Assembly (NCBI GenBank): GCA_019321725.1
Contig: CM033119.1
Span: forward strand, 14,396,694-14,460,693
Direction: 5' to 3'
DNA length: 64,000 bases
Source: Paulownia fortunei
Taxonomy: Eukaryota > Streptophyta > Magnoliopsida > Lamiales > Paulowniaceae
Shown here: positions 1 through 12,699 of the stretch, in pieces
Numbering within the stretch: position 1 is the first letter of the stretch
How the letters are laid out: each line of letters opens with the position of its first letter
Translations under genes and position numbers: made by a program
The notes under the pieces: model-generated
Told to the model about the DNA's origin: nothing
Database searches by the model: none
What the model saw: the letters and a program-made list of their open reading frames with translations, nothing else

Positions 1-693
1 GCCTTTGGATTTTGAGGAATGCTTTCCTCTCCCCTTCTTTCTCTTGGGCTTTGCAGCCTTTAAGTTAGATGAGGATCCAACAAGCATGACCTTCTTGTCC
101 TTCTTCATAGTGGACTCAGTTATCTTCAACATGTTAACCAGCTCAGCAAGGCTAGTTTCCATTTTATGCATGTTGAAGTTGACAACGAATGTGTTAAATG
201 GTGGAGGTAAAGACTGCAGTATGAGATCCAAATAGTGCTTGTTATCCATAACAAATCCAAGTTGCTCAAGCCTTTCAATCAAGTCATCATCTTCAATCCA
301 TGATCATAGACTGAAGAGCCCTCCAGTATACGGGTCCTAAAAAGCTCTTTCGAGATTTGATATCTCATCTGCCTAATATGTTCTCTGTACAACTCTTGTA
401 AGTGAACATAGATATCATGTGCATGTGCATATACCTCATGTTGCCTCTGTAATTCGTTTGGCATTAATGCCATCATCTAGCATCATGTTTGCAAATCATC
501 ATCAACCAGCTTATGGTAATCTGCAAGCTCCTTCGGTGACATCCTCCGGTGCAGCCAACGGTGAGATCACATCAAGTATGTAAATCCTCTTTTCGGACTG
601 TAGAATAATCCGAAGGTTCCTTAACCAATCGACATAGTTGGGACCAGTTAATTTCTTAGCTTCTAGAATTGATGTAAGTGGATTTTTAGCCAT
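1..693 (-). pseudogene. Copia gag, N-terminal part (C1)
   Basis: Copia gag forms the virus-like particle that packages the element RNA in the cytoplasm. The minus-strand frame opens with ATG at 693 and reads MAKNPLTSILEAKKLTGPNY, followed by DWLRNLRIILQSEKR, a classic UBN2-type copia gag start. A second block (about 476-279) contains HDIYVHLQELYREHIRQ and ISKELFRTRILEGSSVYDHGL, the gag helical core. The blocks are in different frames and are separated by a stop near 511, so at least one frameshift is present. The rest runs off the left edge. The plus-strand ORF at 5-235 is only its antisense. Confidence 0.85.
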
Positions 694-2166
694 TTATAAA
701 CAATCTACAAATTTAAACAATACAAAAATTTAGCATTCTTTCAAAATCATATTCATTTATAACAATGTCTTAAGGAATAAATGTCTCCCACTATTTTATA
801 TGAATTCCATCACCCCTAATGACAATTCGAAAATATTATTTCCAAGTGGGCTTGAGGCCCAATCAATATGTTGTATGCCCTAATTTTATGAGCACATAAA
901 ATATATTGAAAGGTAGTTAACTTTTAATAATTGCATCTCCATACAACCCTCAATATATTTTACCTCACTTCTTCCTATCAAACCTTTATATAGATAAAGC
1001 ATCAAAACGTTCCATGACTCATGGCCAACGTAGGGATGAGTCCATTCTAACAGCGTCACCATGCTTAGTAGAGATCACAACTTTCCATTACAAAGACATT
1101 CCACGACTCATGACCAATGACAAAGTAAGGTAGCATCGTCATGTCAACTACTTTTGGTAGTAGGCATGGATTATTAGGTCCAATCCAATTTTATCCATAT
1201 TTGCTTGAAATTGAAATTTAAAAGTTTCTTTACTTGATTTTTTAATTCAAGTAGGGTATTTATTTTAACTAAAACCTCATCAGTTTTAATCTTAGTTTAT
1301 TTAATAAGTTAGCACTCAATTGACAGAAAGCATATCGTTTGAAAATATTAAATAAACCTTACACGTGCTTCTAATATTTACATAATCTAGATGATCATGG
1401 GCTAATCCTATGGGATCCATTTGAGCTAAAAATGGATCTAGGTCAATCTAAGGGTAATAGAATAGAAATAGAAACTAATTTCTATTATATGAATATATCC
1501 CATAAATTCATGGGTCTTCTCTTAATTCTTCATCTTGGTCTTTCTTCTTGTGCACCAAAAAGAAAAAAGAAAAATCTCACCCTATTCTACTCTCATTTAA
1601 AAAATATAAAGTACATACAAGACAAGAATAAGAGACTCGCAGGCCCCATTTTAAAAGCCCAAAGATAAATAAATCCAATCATATTGGTCCAAAAGACTCC
1701 GTGATCATCCCATACATACAAATAAATACATGACATGAATTTATTAAAATATGTAAATTTACCATCCTTTTAAATTATAATTTCACGACTTGGGATAAAA
1801 ATTTTCAAGAAAAACCCCTTTTTCAAAATTTTAAAATTAACACTTTAATTATAAAATTGAAAAATTGAATTTTGCAATTCAACACGATGAGGATGTCCAT
1901 CATCCCCACGCATTGTGCACATGGTGTGCACTGTGCGCTACCAGAAGCAAGCGCGTTGTGCTATCGGCGAGCGCTGCCCACTACACATTATTGTGCCATT
2001 TATTTTTTCTTTTGATTGAATTGAATTAAATCATACATGTTCAGTTTAATAATTAAATTAATTACAAAATAATTTTGTCCTAATTAGAAATATAATATAT
2101 CAATCAAAATTTAACAATTAAATTCAAAGGTATAAATTGAATCCAATTGAAATTGCACAAACCATA
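694..2166 (-). other. Untranslated leader of copia C1
   Basis: This stretch lies between the primer binding site and the gag start of C1. It has no long ORF of its own on the minus strand. Near-copies are found at 4654-5565 and 16564-18037. A GC-richer patch at about 1885-1990, with several GCGC/GTGCAC steps, has counterparts at about 5515-5565 and 17790-17870, so it is a family trait. Packaging or translation control is typical of such leaders but is not shown here. Confidence 0.7.
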
Positions 2167-2178
2167 GCTCTGATATCA
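2167..2178 (-). promoter_or_regulatory. Primer binding site of C1
   Basis: The minus strand reads TGATATCAGAGC, one mismatch from TGGTATCAGAGC, the usual plant copia site complementary to the 3' end of initiator methionine tRNA. It sits two bases internal to the LTR end, as expected for priming of minus-strand DNA. Confidence 0.8.
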
Positions 2179-2179
2179 C

Positions 2180-4316
2180 TGTTGGGTTCGTGTGATTTTG
2201 GGGTATGTACGGCAAAAAAATTAAAAATTTTAAAAACATCATACCATAACAATTATAGCAATACCCAAGATCCGATGCGATTTCTAATGATCTCTTAATT
2301 TCCAACTGTTATAGTAAAATAATTAAAGTTTTGATTTATACATTTTTATGCACTCTGGCTACCATAAAGATTAAAGCAATCAATTGCTAGCCCCTTTTCT
2401 GAATTTGGTTCACAAGGATTCATGCGTCTCCCCTCTAAATTAGTCCACACTTTGAGTAAGAATACAAAATTAAAATTCTACTAGTAATTTTGGTTTCTTT
2501 TCTAACCTAATTTATGGAGTGTGTATAGAGAATATTAATTCTTGTTATCAACTTTTGAGAAAGAATTAATACTCAAAATAAAATATGAAATCTTTTGGTG
2601 GGAAAAAGTATGAATAAGTTCTTCTCTTTGTCTCTCTACATGGCCGAAAATTACTAAAAATTAGCCTCTAATTTTCAGCCCCTTAGATTTATAGAGGAGA
2701 TTCAAAAATTCCAAGAGTCCACTCTTAGTATTTTTAGTCTCATCTTGATTGGTTGGAAGATATTTTGATTTATCCAAACTTCTTCCAACTTTATCCTTTT
2801 CATATCTTCCAAAAATATTTAAGGTTTCCCAATAATTCCAAACTCTTGAGTTTTCATCCTTTTTTAACTACCTTCATGGGCCTCTCCTAATGTGTTTTTT
2901 TGAATTAAGCTTTGAATTTAAAATAAATTCCACAATTAATTAAATTAATTATTTTAGTCCAAATTTAATTAATTAATTCCATCTACCCCACCTAATCAAA
3001 TTGGGCCTAATTAAATAATTAATTGAGTAAATTAATTTAATAATTAAATTAACTTATGGACTACATAATTAATTTGATCTAATCAATTTTACTTCAATTG
3101 TGCTTTCTAATCTTACTAAGTCCATTTAAATGATCTAATTATTTAATTGAATAATTAATTCAACTCACTGAATTAATTTAAGTCCCAATTAATTACTCTC
3201 CATTAATTAATTAAATCCAACCCATTGGATTCATTCCTAAATTGGGAATGTTCCATCTCAAATTGTGTGTGGCCTTTTAGGTTCACAACTAAGCTAGCAG
3301 TGGGATTGCAACATTTGCAACTTTTGAATAATAATAATTATTTTGATTAATTAATCCAATTAATTAATCTGCTTGAAACTAACTCCATAATTTCAAAAAC
3401 CTTACAAGTCATGGGAAACATCTAGCAAGTGTATCATGACTATCTAGACTTAGGTGAAATAGGGAGTGAACCTATTTTATATTGAGTATCATACACGTAA
3501 GGTCCTTCCATCAACTAATCTCTCGATTGAGTTTAGGGTATGGATTAATAGTCGAAACCTTAATTACTCAATAACTATGGTTTCATTTCAAGTTTTTATG
3601 ACTCATGATGAATCGTTAAAAAATTCCATCTAACATTCATCGTCCCTTGGCAAAGGACTTTTGAGTCATGAACTATGAAATATAGGAGATTCAATTGCTC
3701 TACCAAAAAAGTGACGAATCCTTTGTTGGCCACTTATTAACCTCCATATATATCAATGCAACATCCAACATATCCCCTTTGTGTTTGTTAGGCAATCAGA
3801 AGATACATCAAAATGAAACACGATATACACAAGGCTACTATCGTGTTTCAAATTAAAGAATTAGTTATGTACTATCGTAACATGAAAATTTTTATTTTGA
3901 CAAACAAGTTTCCAATTAAGAATTTCCATCAGGCCTGTTCAATGTACTTGTTCCTTAAAAAGCACCTGCATACATGCACTAGCGTCACTACGCCATTGTC
4001 CATGGAGCGAGATATTTTCCTTATGCGAGCAAGCATCATATGCACAAGTCTATTGGGCTATTTAATCTAAAAAATCCCTCAACTCAAAAACTAATTTAAG
4101 ACCAAAGTCATAAAGGTATATTCCATGATCATTATCAAATACGTAACCATGCCCCGTAGCTAAGTTTGGTCTTAGGACTTTATCAAATTACAAAAATACA
4201 ATTTAAGATAATAAAATTTACTTATTTCATTAATATGATTTGAAAAAGATTATTTTTACTAATACAAGAGTATAAAAGACGTCCAATCTAATTGGTGCGC
4301 TGGGCACTGCTCTTAC
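2180..4316 (-). repeat. 5' LTR of copia C1
   Basis: On the plus strand it starts TGTTGGGTTCGTGTG and ends near GGGCACTGCTCTTA, the inverted form of the family LTR (TGTTAGAGTAGTGCCC...CCCAACA). It is about 2.1 kb, like the LTRs at 8465 and 18051. The interior is dominated by ATTAATTAATT-rich sequence shared by all family LTRs. The outer end is degraded, so 4316 is approximate. Confidence 0.8.
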
Positions 4317-4653
4317 TTTACCGTCTTTATGCTAATGTCTATGGAATGAGATATTCTCCTTTCGAGTATGCATCATGTGTGCGAGGCTATCAGGCTTATC
4401 GACATCCTATCTCAATGAACCCCTGACTTGGAATATATTTAATATCAAAATCATATAAGCATATTCCATGATCAACATTATATGCATGAACATGCCCCGT
4501 AGCCAAAAATAATCTAGGACATTATCTAATTGATAAAAATAATTAAAGATAAAGAAATACCTTTTATTTATGTAAATATTATGAATAAGACTATTTTTAC
4601 AAGAGTATAAAAGCTCACTGCTAATAGGCACATTGGGCACTACTCTAATATCT
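4317..4653 (-). repeat. Copia LTR fragment (outer ~335 bp)
   Basis: The sequence restarts the outer part of the LTR already seen at about 3980-4316: the stretches around ATGTCTATGGAATGAGATATTC and the final GGGCACTACTCTAA match. It therefore comes from a second LTR joined directly to C1, with the rest of that LTR missing. The junction with the following leader-like DNA has no counterpart in the family, so it marks a rearrangement breakpoint. Confidence 0.7.
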
Positions 4654-5565
4654 ATCCTATGGGCATCACCATGCTTAGTAGAGATCAAAGCTTTTCATTA
4701 CAGAATCATTCCACGACTCATATCCAATGAAAAAGTAAGGTAGCATTGTCATATCATCTACTTTTGATGGTATGCATGGATTATTGGGTCCAACCCAATT
4801 TTATCCATATTTGCTTGAAATTAGAATTTTAAAATTCCTTTACTTGATTTTAATTCAAGTGGTGTTATTTATTTTATTCAAGACTTCATCACTTTAATCT
4901 TAGTTTATTTAATGTGTCTGCATTTAATTGATGGCAAACATATCATATGAAAATATTAATTAAACCCTACACATGCATCTAATATATACATAACTTGATG
5001 ATCATGGTAAATCCTATGTGCTCCATGTGAGCCAAAAATGAATCTTGGTCAGTCTAAAGGTAATAAAATAGAAATCTAAACTAATTTCTATTTACATGAA
5101 TATATCTCATACATTCATGGGCCTTATCTTGATTTTCAATCTTGATCCTTCTTCTTGTCCACCAAAAATAAAAAGAAAAACTTCACCTGCTGCTACTCTC
5201 ATTTTAAAAATATAAAGCACATAAAAGGCAAGAATAAGAGACTTGCAGGTCCCATATTAAAACCCAAAAACTTAATAATCTAATCATATTGGTCAAAAAA
5301 CTCCATGATCATACCCTACATACCCATAAACACATCTCATCAAATTTATTAAAGCATGTAAATTTACCATCCATTTAAATTATAATTTCACGACTTGGGA
5401 TAAAATCTTGATTTCTCATGAAAAACCTATTTTTCCAAAAATTTAAAATTAACAGTTTAATTAAAAATTATGAGAAATTGAATTTTCCAATCTAACACAA
5501 TGAGACTGTCCAACACCCCCACACGCAGTACGTGCACCCAGAGTGCGCTCGCACAGCACAACCAG
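4654..5565 (-). repeat. Copia leader fragment
   Basis: This block matches the C1 leader (about 1040-1965) nearly end to end, including ATCACCATGCTTAGTAGAGA and the GC-richer patch at the far end. It carries neither PBS nor LTR after it; plus-strand pol sequence of C2 starts at about 5566. It is a displaced internal segment of a minus-oriented copy. Confidence 0.7.
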
Positions 5566-8444
5566 CGTGCGCATGTATGTTGTGGTTGCATTAGCTATAA
5601 AAAATGCCTACTTAGCATTAGGAGATGGAAGTAAGATAGTTTTAAATTTTTGTCTTTATATTCTTGAACTAATAAAGAACATCATCTCTATTATAATTTT
5701 AAATAGAAGAATGATTTGGTTTTTCAATTTCTAATGGAAGTTGTTCCATTTTTAGTGGTTTTTCTTTGGTTCATGTTGGGGCATTAACTGTTGATTTTAT
5801 TCACTATCCAAACCAAAAATCCCATCTTATATATTCAACAAAGTAACAACGTAAATTGGATGATCATAGTTTCACATACTTGTGGCATGCTAGACAGGGT
5901 CATATCTCTAAGAAGAGAATCAATAAGTTGACACAATTACTTGACCTTAAGAATGAGTAAAAAATGCCAACATATGAATCTTTCCTAAACGAAAAGATGA
6001 CCAAGTCACCATTTGTTGGACAAGTGGAGCGTATTGCAAATCCTTTTAATTTGATCCACGTATGTATACAGGACACTAAATGTTAGTGCCTAAGGAAACT
6101 TTCACTATTTCATTACTTTTATCAATGATTACTTTAAGTATAGGTATTTGTATTTTCTTAAATACAAGTCTAAAACCTTTAAAAGGGTTAAAAAATTTAG
6201 GCATGGAGTGGAGAAACATATTGGACAAAGTATTAATACTCTTCAATCTAATCAAGGAGACGAGTACTTAAGCTTAGAGTTTCTTCATTATCTAAGAAAG
6301 AATGGGATTCTCTAGCAGTGGACTCCACCTGCAACTCCATATCTTCATAGAGTTACTGATCCCAGGAAGCGAACACTATGGACATGGTTCAGTCTATGAT
6401 GAGTTTCACTGGGATTTCTCTTTCATTCTTGGGCTATGCTTAGAAAATAATAGTATTTCTATTGAATAGAGTGCAAAGTAAGTCAGTGCACAAAACACCA
6501 TATGAGATATGGTGTGGGAAGACCCCTTCTTACAAATACCTTAGGGTATAGGGTTTCCCTACTTACGTGAATAAGCTAGTGGGAGATAAGTTGGATGCTA
6601 GTTTGTGGGGTATCCAAAGGAATTCATTAAATACTATTTCTATGAGCCCTTAGAGTAAAAGGTATTTGTTTAAAAAAATGCCAACTTCTTAGAGAATGAG
6701 TTTTTATTAGATAGAAAAATCAAGGTCATAGAACATGAAAAAATTCAAGAACTACAAAGTATCCCACAAGAGACAGCATTATCAAAACCACCAATAACTA
6801 ATACTTCTATCGCACAGCCTCCTAGAAGATCAGAAAGGATCTCAAGGCCACCAGAAAGGTATAGCCTTTTGTTGGAGAACAATAAAAAGAAGTATTCTTT
6901 AAATAGTGATCTAAGGAATCATGGAAAAGCAATGTTTGATATTGACTTAAAAAGATAGCAAGAGGCCATACAGACTGAGATGGACTCTAGGTGCTCCAAC
7001 AAGGTATGGACCTTAGTGAACTCACCATATGGTATTGTACCCATTGGCTACAAATGGGTCTATAAGAGGAAGCTTAGAGTAGATAAAGAGGTGGTGACCT
7101 ATAAGACACGGCTGGTTGTAAAGGGTTACACTCAGAAGTAAGATGTTGACTATAGAGAAACATTTTCACCAGTGGCGATGCTGAATGCCATTTTGATATT
7201 ACTTGCCATATCAGCATACTATGACTATGAGATATGGAAAATGGATGTGAAGACCGCCTTCTTCAATGGGGACATTGAGGAAAAGATCTATATGAGGCAG
7301 CCAGAGGACTTCATATCTAGTGGGAGTAAGCAAAAGGTTTGCAAACCCAAATAGGCTTCTCAGAGCTAAAACCTCTAATTCGACAAGGCGATCAAATTAT
7401 TTAGTTTTCTCACGAATTCGAATAAACCCCATGTGTATAATAATTTTAATGAGAGCACAATGACCTTTGTTGTCCTTTACCTTGATGATATACTATTTAT
7501 TTGGATTGATGTAGAGATATTGCAGTCAATAAAGGCTTAGTTGTCCACTTAATTGTATATGAAGGATTTGGGATAAGCATTCTATATCTTGGGGATTATT
7601 AGCTATAGAAATATATCCAAGAGGATGATTGGCCTATCCCAATCCACATACATAGGTAAAGTGCTAAAGAGGTTTGGCATGGAAGAGTCCAAGAGAGTTT
7701 TTTTACCTATGAGCCATGGAGTTTCTCTTTTGAAGTCTATGTCTCCAAAGACTCTAGATGAAAGAGAAAGAATGACTCACATACCATATGCATCCGCCAT
7801 AGAAAACATAATGTAAGCTATGTACATAACTTAATATCATGTACACACTTAATGTCATTAGCAAATATCAGTCCAATATAGGTGACGATCATCGAAAAAT
7901 TGTAAAGACAATCCCTGAGTACTTACGAAGAACAAAGGGTATCTTCTTGTTTTATAGTAATAAAGAGTTGAAGTTAGAGAGCTTTACTAATTCTAGCTTT
8001 CAGTCTGATTAAAGTCTATGTCAGGATTTATATTCACCCTAAACGGTTGGGCAATCAGCTAAAAGAGTTCCAAGCAGAAGACGACTATGGATTCTACCAC
8101 AGATGGTGAATATATTATTACATGTGGTGTGGCAAAAGAGAGTGTTTGGATGAGGAATTTCATCTAAGATTTAGGTGTGGTCCATTCCATTATTCATCTA
8201 CTTATGATCTACTATTATAACAACAGGGTTGTTACGTAAGCAAAAGAGCCAAGATTTTATCAATGATCCAAGCACATAATGAGGTGATACCATTTGATTC
8301 TAGAGATTCAATGGTAGAGATGATGTTCAAGTGGAGCGAGTGTTCTCGGCAAAAAATATAATAGATCTACTAACAAAACCCTTAGCTTAGAGAGTATTTA
8401 AAGGACATCTTGAGAAAATAGGTCTTAGATACATGGGTAATTAG
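5566..8444 (+). pseudogene. Copia pol remnant C2 (pre-integrase, integrase, RT, RNase H)
   Basis: Copia pol encodes the enzymes that copy the element RNA and insert the DNA. The plus strand shows, in order: the protease-to-integrase linker (VVVALAIKNAYLALGDGSK, about 5580), GAG-pre-integrase LWHARQGHISKKRI (about 5895), degraded integrase core, RT fingers with WKMDVKTAFFNGDIEEKIYM (about 7230), a catalytic LYLDD box (about 7480), RT tail, and RNase H with SGFIFTLN and EYIITCGVAKESVWMRN (about 8020-8160). The usual integrase IHSD reads IHVC, so the first catalytic Asp is lost. Many stops and shifts occur. Gag and protease active site are absent. Confidence 0.85.
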
Positions 8445-8450
8445 CTTTAA

Positions 8451-8464
8451 GGCAAGTGAAAGAT
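8451..8464 (+). promoter_or_regulatory. Polypurine tract of C2
   Basis: GGCAAGTGAAAGAT directly precedes the LTR start TGTTAGAG. It corresponds to AAGTGGGAGAT at the same place in C3 and C4. The PPT primes plus-strand DNA synthesis. Confidence 0.7.
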
Positions 8465-10557
8465 TGTTAGAGTAGTGTCTGGTGAGCTAATTAGTAGCAA
8501 ATTTTTATATTCCTGTAAGAACAATCTTATTCATGATGTTTATTAAAAAAATATAGTTTTTTATCTTTAATTATTTTGCTAATTAGATAAAGTCATGGAA
8601 CATGCCTTAATGGCTTTGATCTTAAATTTGTGGTAAGTCAGGGGCTTATTGAGAAGGGACATCGACAAGCTCTATAAACTCGTGCACATGATGCATGCTC
8701 GAAAGGAGAATGTCTCATTCCATAAACATTAGCATAGAGATGCATAGTGCATGTCTGTAGGTGCTTGTTAGGGAACAAGTACACTGAACAACCCATGGGA
8801 AATTCTAAATTAGAAATAATGTCTGTCGAATGAGAATTTTCTAATTATGATAGTGCATTAACTAGTTCTTAGACTTAAGACACCGTGGTGACCTTGTGCA
8901 CGACATCATGCACTTTGATATATTTTCTGATTGTCTAACAATTATAAGGGGTTTACATTGGTATGATCATTATGTATGGAGGTAAATGAGTGGTCAACGA
9001 AGAATCTGTCACCTATCAAGTAGGTGAATCTCCTATGTTTTTATAGTCCTTGATTCAAGACCTTGGTCATAGTAGGATGAATACTGGACGTGGGGTTTTC
9101 TAGTGATACATCAAAGGGTCAATTTGACTTAAAATAGGATCATAGTTATTAAGTCATAATAGGTTTTCTACTAATAATCCATGTCCTAAACTTAATCAAT
9201 AGATTAATTGATGGAATGACCGTATTTGTATAGTACTTGTAACAGAAAAGGTTCACTTGCTATCCATCTAATAATAGGTAGTCAAGATGCACTACTTGGT
9301 GCTTCCCTTGACTTGTGAGGTTTCTGGAATTAAAGAGTTAATTTCAAGTGGATTATTTAATTAAAATATTAAATTATTCATAAGTTGCAAAAGTTGCAAA
9401 TACGCTGCTAGCTTAGTTGTGAACCTAATGGGTCGCATATAAATCAAGACGATCTATTCTACTAAACTAGAGCTAGAATTAATTTATGGGGTTAATTTAA
9501 TTCATTCAAATAAATATTATCATTATTTATTTTGACGTAATAAAGATTAGTGACTCATGGGAGTGAGTTAACTAATTGATTAGATCAATTAATTAGTTAG
9601 GCTTTAATTAACTTAAAGAGTTAAATTAATTTAACCAATTAAAATTATAGAATTATTTTAATTATTCCTAATTTGATTAGGTGGTCTTTTATGGAATCAT
9701 TATTATTTATAAAAAAAAATTCATCTTTTCTTAAAAGTCTTTAATTCTTGTAATTAAAACTCTAATTAATTATAATGGGCTTTATTAATTCATGGAGATC
9801 AATTAATTAGACTTTAATAATTAATTAGAGTTTTAATTACATGAATTAAAGACTTTTAATAAAAGATGAAATTTTTTTTTATCTTGGAGATAAAGAAAGA
9901 AGCAAGAGCTAAGAAAGAAAAAGGTTTTCTAATTGGATTATGGAATGGATGAAGATAAGGAAAGAAAGAGTTGGAGACCTAATGTGATTAGGTCAAGACC
10001 ACCTTATATATGTAAATACACAATGAGGCACTCAAATTTTCAGCCACTTCTCTCTCTCTCTCCATCTCTTGTGTTTTATTCTATTTTCTTCCACAAGAAA
10101 AAGTTTTTCAATCAAAAAAGGTTCTATCTCTCTTTGATAAAAGTACAATTCTTCCAATCACATTTTGATTTAAGAATTATATTCATCCCTAAAATAACAA
10201 AGAGTGAAAATTCTCTAGCAAGGGTTTACAGTTATGGATTTGGTCGAAGTGTGGAGGGTTGCGCTTACAGTTCTTGGTAAACTCTTTTTGGGAGATCTTG
10301 CGAATGTGTTCGTGTGGAGTTTGAGGAATTTAAATTCCTACATACCTTTCATCAAACGAAGTGCTTGGTAGGTATAGTCGCAAAAGTAAGTTGTTTAAAT
10401 TATGTTAAGCAAACAATAAAAAACACAAACCAAAAATCATATCAAATCTAGGATATGCTTTCTTAATACATATAATATAATGTATGTCTTTATTTCAACT
10501 GTTGAAAATTTTAAATTTTTGTTGTGTATGTTATCCTGTGATTTTGCGATCCCAATA
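8465..10557 (+). repeat. Copia LTR shared between C2 and C3
   Basis: It starts TGTTAGAGTAGTGTC after a PPT and ends GATCCCAATA (family end CCCAACA), about 2.1 kb. It is the 3' LTR of C2. Downstream, no PBS, leader or gag follows; C3 protease-region sequence begins at once. It therefore also occupies the 5' LTR position of C3. A TATATAT box is at about 10004. The ORF at 9933-10280 lies wholly in the LTR and has no recognisable domain. Confidence 0.8.
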
Positions 10558-10969
10558 TCTTCTTGGGTATAGAATACCAGTTATTGATCTCATCTCTGCA
10601 AAGAGTTACAAGATGAGAAGAAAAATACCATCAACATTGATAATTCTTCTTAGGTATAGGATATCGGATGTGATCCATCTTTGCAAAAAGTTGCAAATAA
10701 TGAGAAGAAAAATGAAACTAAGATGACAATCCTTAAGCTTGGCACTAAAACAAATGTTCATTTATTAACTAAAAGAGTAGCCCACTTAGCTCTAAATTGA
10801 ATTAGGATCATTTTAATTATTTTCTTTTAATACTAAACAACATTAAGAGGAGAATCTTGGTTGGACAGAGAAAGTTTGATTGAAAGATCAAAAGATGAAA
10901 ATATTTCTTGGTTCTAGATGTTGGTACATTGATCAATGATTTATACAATCATAAATTCCATGCTAATTA
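10558..10969 (+). pseudogene. Copia C3, protease and linker fragment
   Basis: Degenerate plus-strand coding sequence. SDVIHLCKKLQIMRRKMKL (about 10665-10720) resembles the copia protease block DTDCGSHLCNNL preserved in C4, and ILKLGTKTNV then RVAHLAL resemble the following linker. The protease block occurs twice, about 90 bp apart (from about 10560 and 10650), a local tandem duplication. The end of this piece continues exactly into 20175 when C4 and one copy of its AATTA duplication are removed, giving the same order as C2 at 5700-5900. Confidence 0.65.
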
Positions 10970-12678
10970 TGTTGGGTTTGCGTGATCTCGAAGTATGCGC
11001 AATGAAAAATTAAAATTTTAAAAATATTAAACCATAACAATTATAGTAATACCCTATATCTGATGAGATTTCTAACAATCTCGCAATTTTCAATGGTTGT
11101 AATAAAATAATAAAAGTTTTAATTTATACCTTTCTATGCACTCCGATTGTCGTAGAGTATGAAGCAATCAATTGCTAGCTTCTTTTCAGAATTTGGTTCA
11201 CAAGAATCTAAATGTTTCCCCTCTAAAGTAGTCCACACTTTGAGTAAGAACACAAAATTAGAATTCTGCTAACAATTTTGAGTTTTTTTCTAATCTAGTT
11301 TGTGGAATGTGTATAGAAAATATTAATTCCTGTTATCAACTTGTGATAAAAGAATTAACATTTAAAGATGGATTTTTTGGTGAAAAAATTATGGATGAAG
11401 AAAATAATTTTTTTCTCTTAATTTCTATATGGCCGAAAATTAAAGGGATGGTAATTCTTCCTCAAATTTTTGACCATCATGTATTTATAGGGGATAAAAA
11501 TTTTCAAGAGTCCTACTCTTGGTATTTTGTGTCTCTTTTTGATTGGTTAGAAGATATTTTGGTTCATCTAAATTTTTTTCAATTTTATCTCTTTCATATC
11601 TTTCAAAAATATTCAAGATTACCCAATAATTCCAAACTCTTGAATTTCCATCCTTTTTCAATCACCTTCATGGTCCTTTCCTAATTTGGTTTGGACTTAA
11701 AATTAAATCCCACAATTAATTCAATTAATTATCTTACCCAAATTATTTAATTCCATCTAGCCTATCTAATCAAATTAGACCCAATTAAATAGTTTAATTA
11801 TTTAATTAAGTAAATTAATTTAATAATTAAATTAATTTATGGACTACACAATTAATTTGATCCAATTAAATAATTATTTCAGTCCAATTAGGCTCCTTAA
11901 TCTTATTAGGTTTAATTAAATAATATAATTATTTAATTGAATAATTAATTTAACTCCTTGAATTAATTTAAGCTCCAATTAATTAATCTCTATTGATTAA
12001 TTAGATCCAACAATTTGAATTAAGTGAACTATGAAAATATAAGAGATTCACTTGTTCTACCAGACAAGTGACGGATTTTTTATTGACCACTCACTAACCT
12101 CCATACATATCAATGCAACATCCAATGTGTCCCCTTTGTGATTGTCAAGTAATCAGAAGATACATCAAAATGAAACACGACATGCATAAGACTACTATGG
12201 TGTCTCAAGTCAAAAGACTAGTCGTGTACCATCGTAACATGGAATTTCTTATTTCGATAAACAAGTTTCCAATTATGAAATTCCAGTGGGCTTGTTTAGT
12301 ATACTTATTCCTTAATAAGCACCCGCATACATGCACTAGCGTCATTACACCAATATCTATAGAGTAAGATATCCTCCTCATGTAAGCATGCATCGTATGC
12401 GTGAGTCTATTAGGCTATTCAATGTTTCTTCTCAAAAAGCCCTTGACTCATAACTAATTTAAAACCAAAGCCATAGAGGCATATTCCATAATCACAATCA
12501 AATACGTGACCATCCCTCATAACTAAGTTTGGTTTAAGAACTTTATCTAATTACAAGAAGTAATTAAAAATAAAGAAATTTATCTTTTTATTAATATAAT
12601 TTGAAAAATATTATTTTTATGAATACAAAAGTATAAAGGACGTACAATCTAATTGGGACATTGGGCACTACTCTAACA
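10970..12678 (-). repeat. 3' LTR of C4, internally deleted
   Basis: On the plus strand it starts TGTTGGGTTTGCGTGATC and ends GGGCACTACTCTAACA. It is about 1.7 kb against 2.1 kb for the 5' LTR. The gap is a single deletion at about 12020, matching about 19084-19516 of the 5' LTR. A TATAAATA box (minus strand, 11482-11489) is kept. Confidence 0.85.
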
Positions 12679-12690
12679 ATCTCCCACTTG
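12679..12690 (-). promoter_or_regulatory. Polypurine tract of C4
   Basis: The minus strand reads CAAGTGGGAGAT immediately before the LTR start TGTTAGAGTAGTGCCC. The same motif occurs before the LTR of C3 at 22709. Confidence 0.8.
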
Positions 12691-12699
12691 CCCTAGCGC

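Larger units (their letters stand above)
1..4316 (-). mobile_element. Ty1/copia element C1, 5' half (gag, leader, 5' LTR)
   Basis: Read on the minus strand, the order is 5' LTR (4316 to 2180), primer binding site, long leader, then gag from 693 down past the window edge. The same order and sequences recur in the complete copy C4 at 10970-20174, which makes the family assignment firm. Pol and the 3' LTR would lie to the left, outside the window. The gag is broken, so this copy is not autonomous. Confidence 0.85.

Noticed and set aside
5..235. 76-residue plus ORF
   Set aside because: Antisense of copia gag in C1; the same antisense frame reappears at 15824-16105 opposite C4 gag.
2167..2178. 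tRNA-like sequence
   Set aside because: Only the 12-base complement of a tRNA 3' end, i.e. a primer site; no cloverleaf.
9933..10280. 115-residue ORF
   Set aside because: Wholly inside the LTR at 8465-10557 with no domain; an LTR transcript region open by chance.
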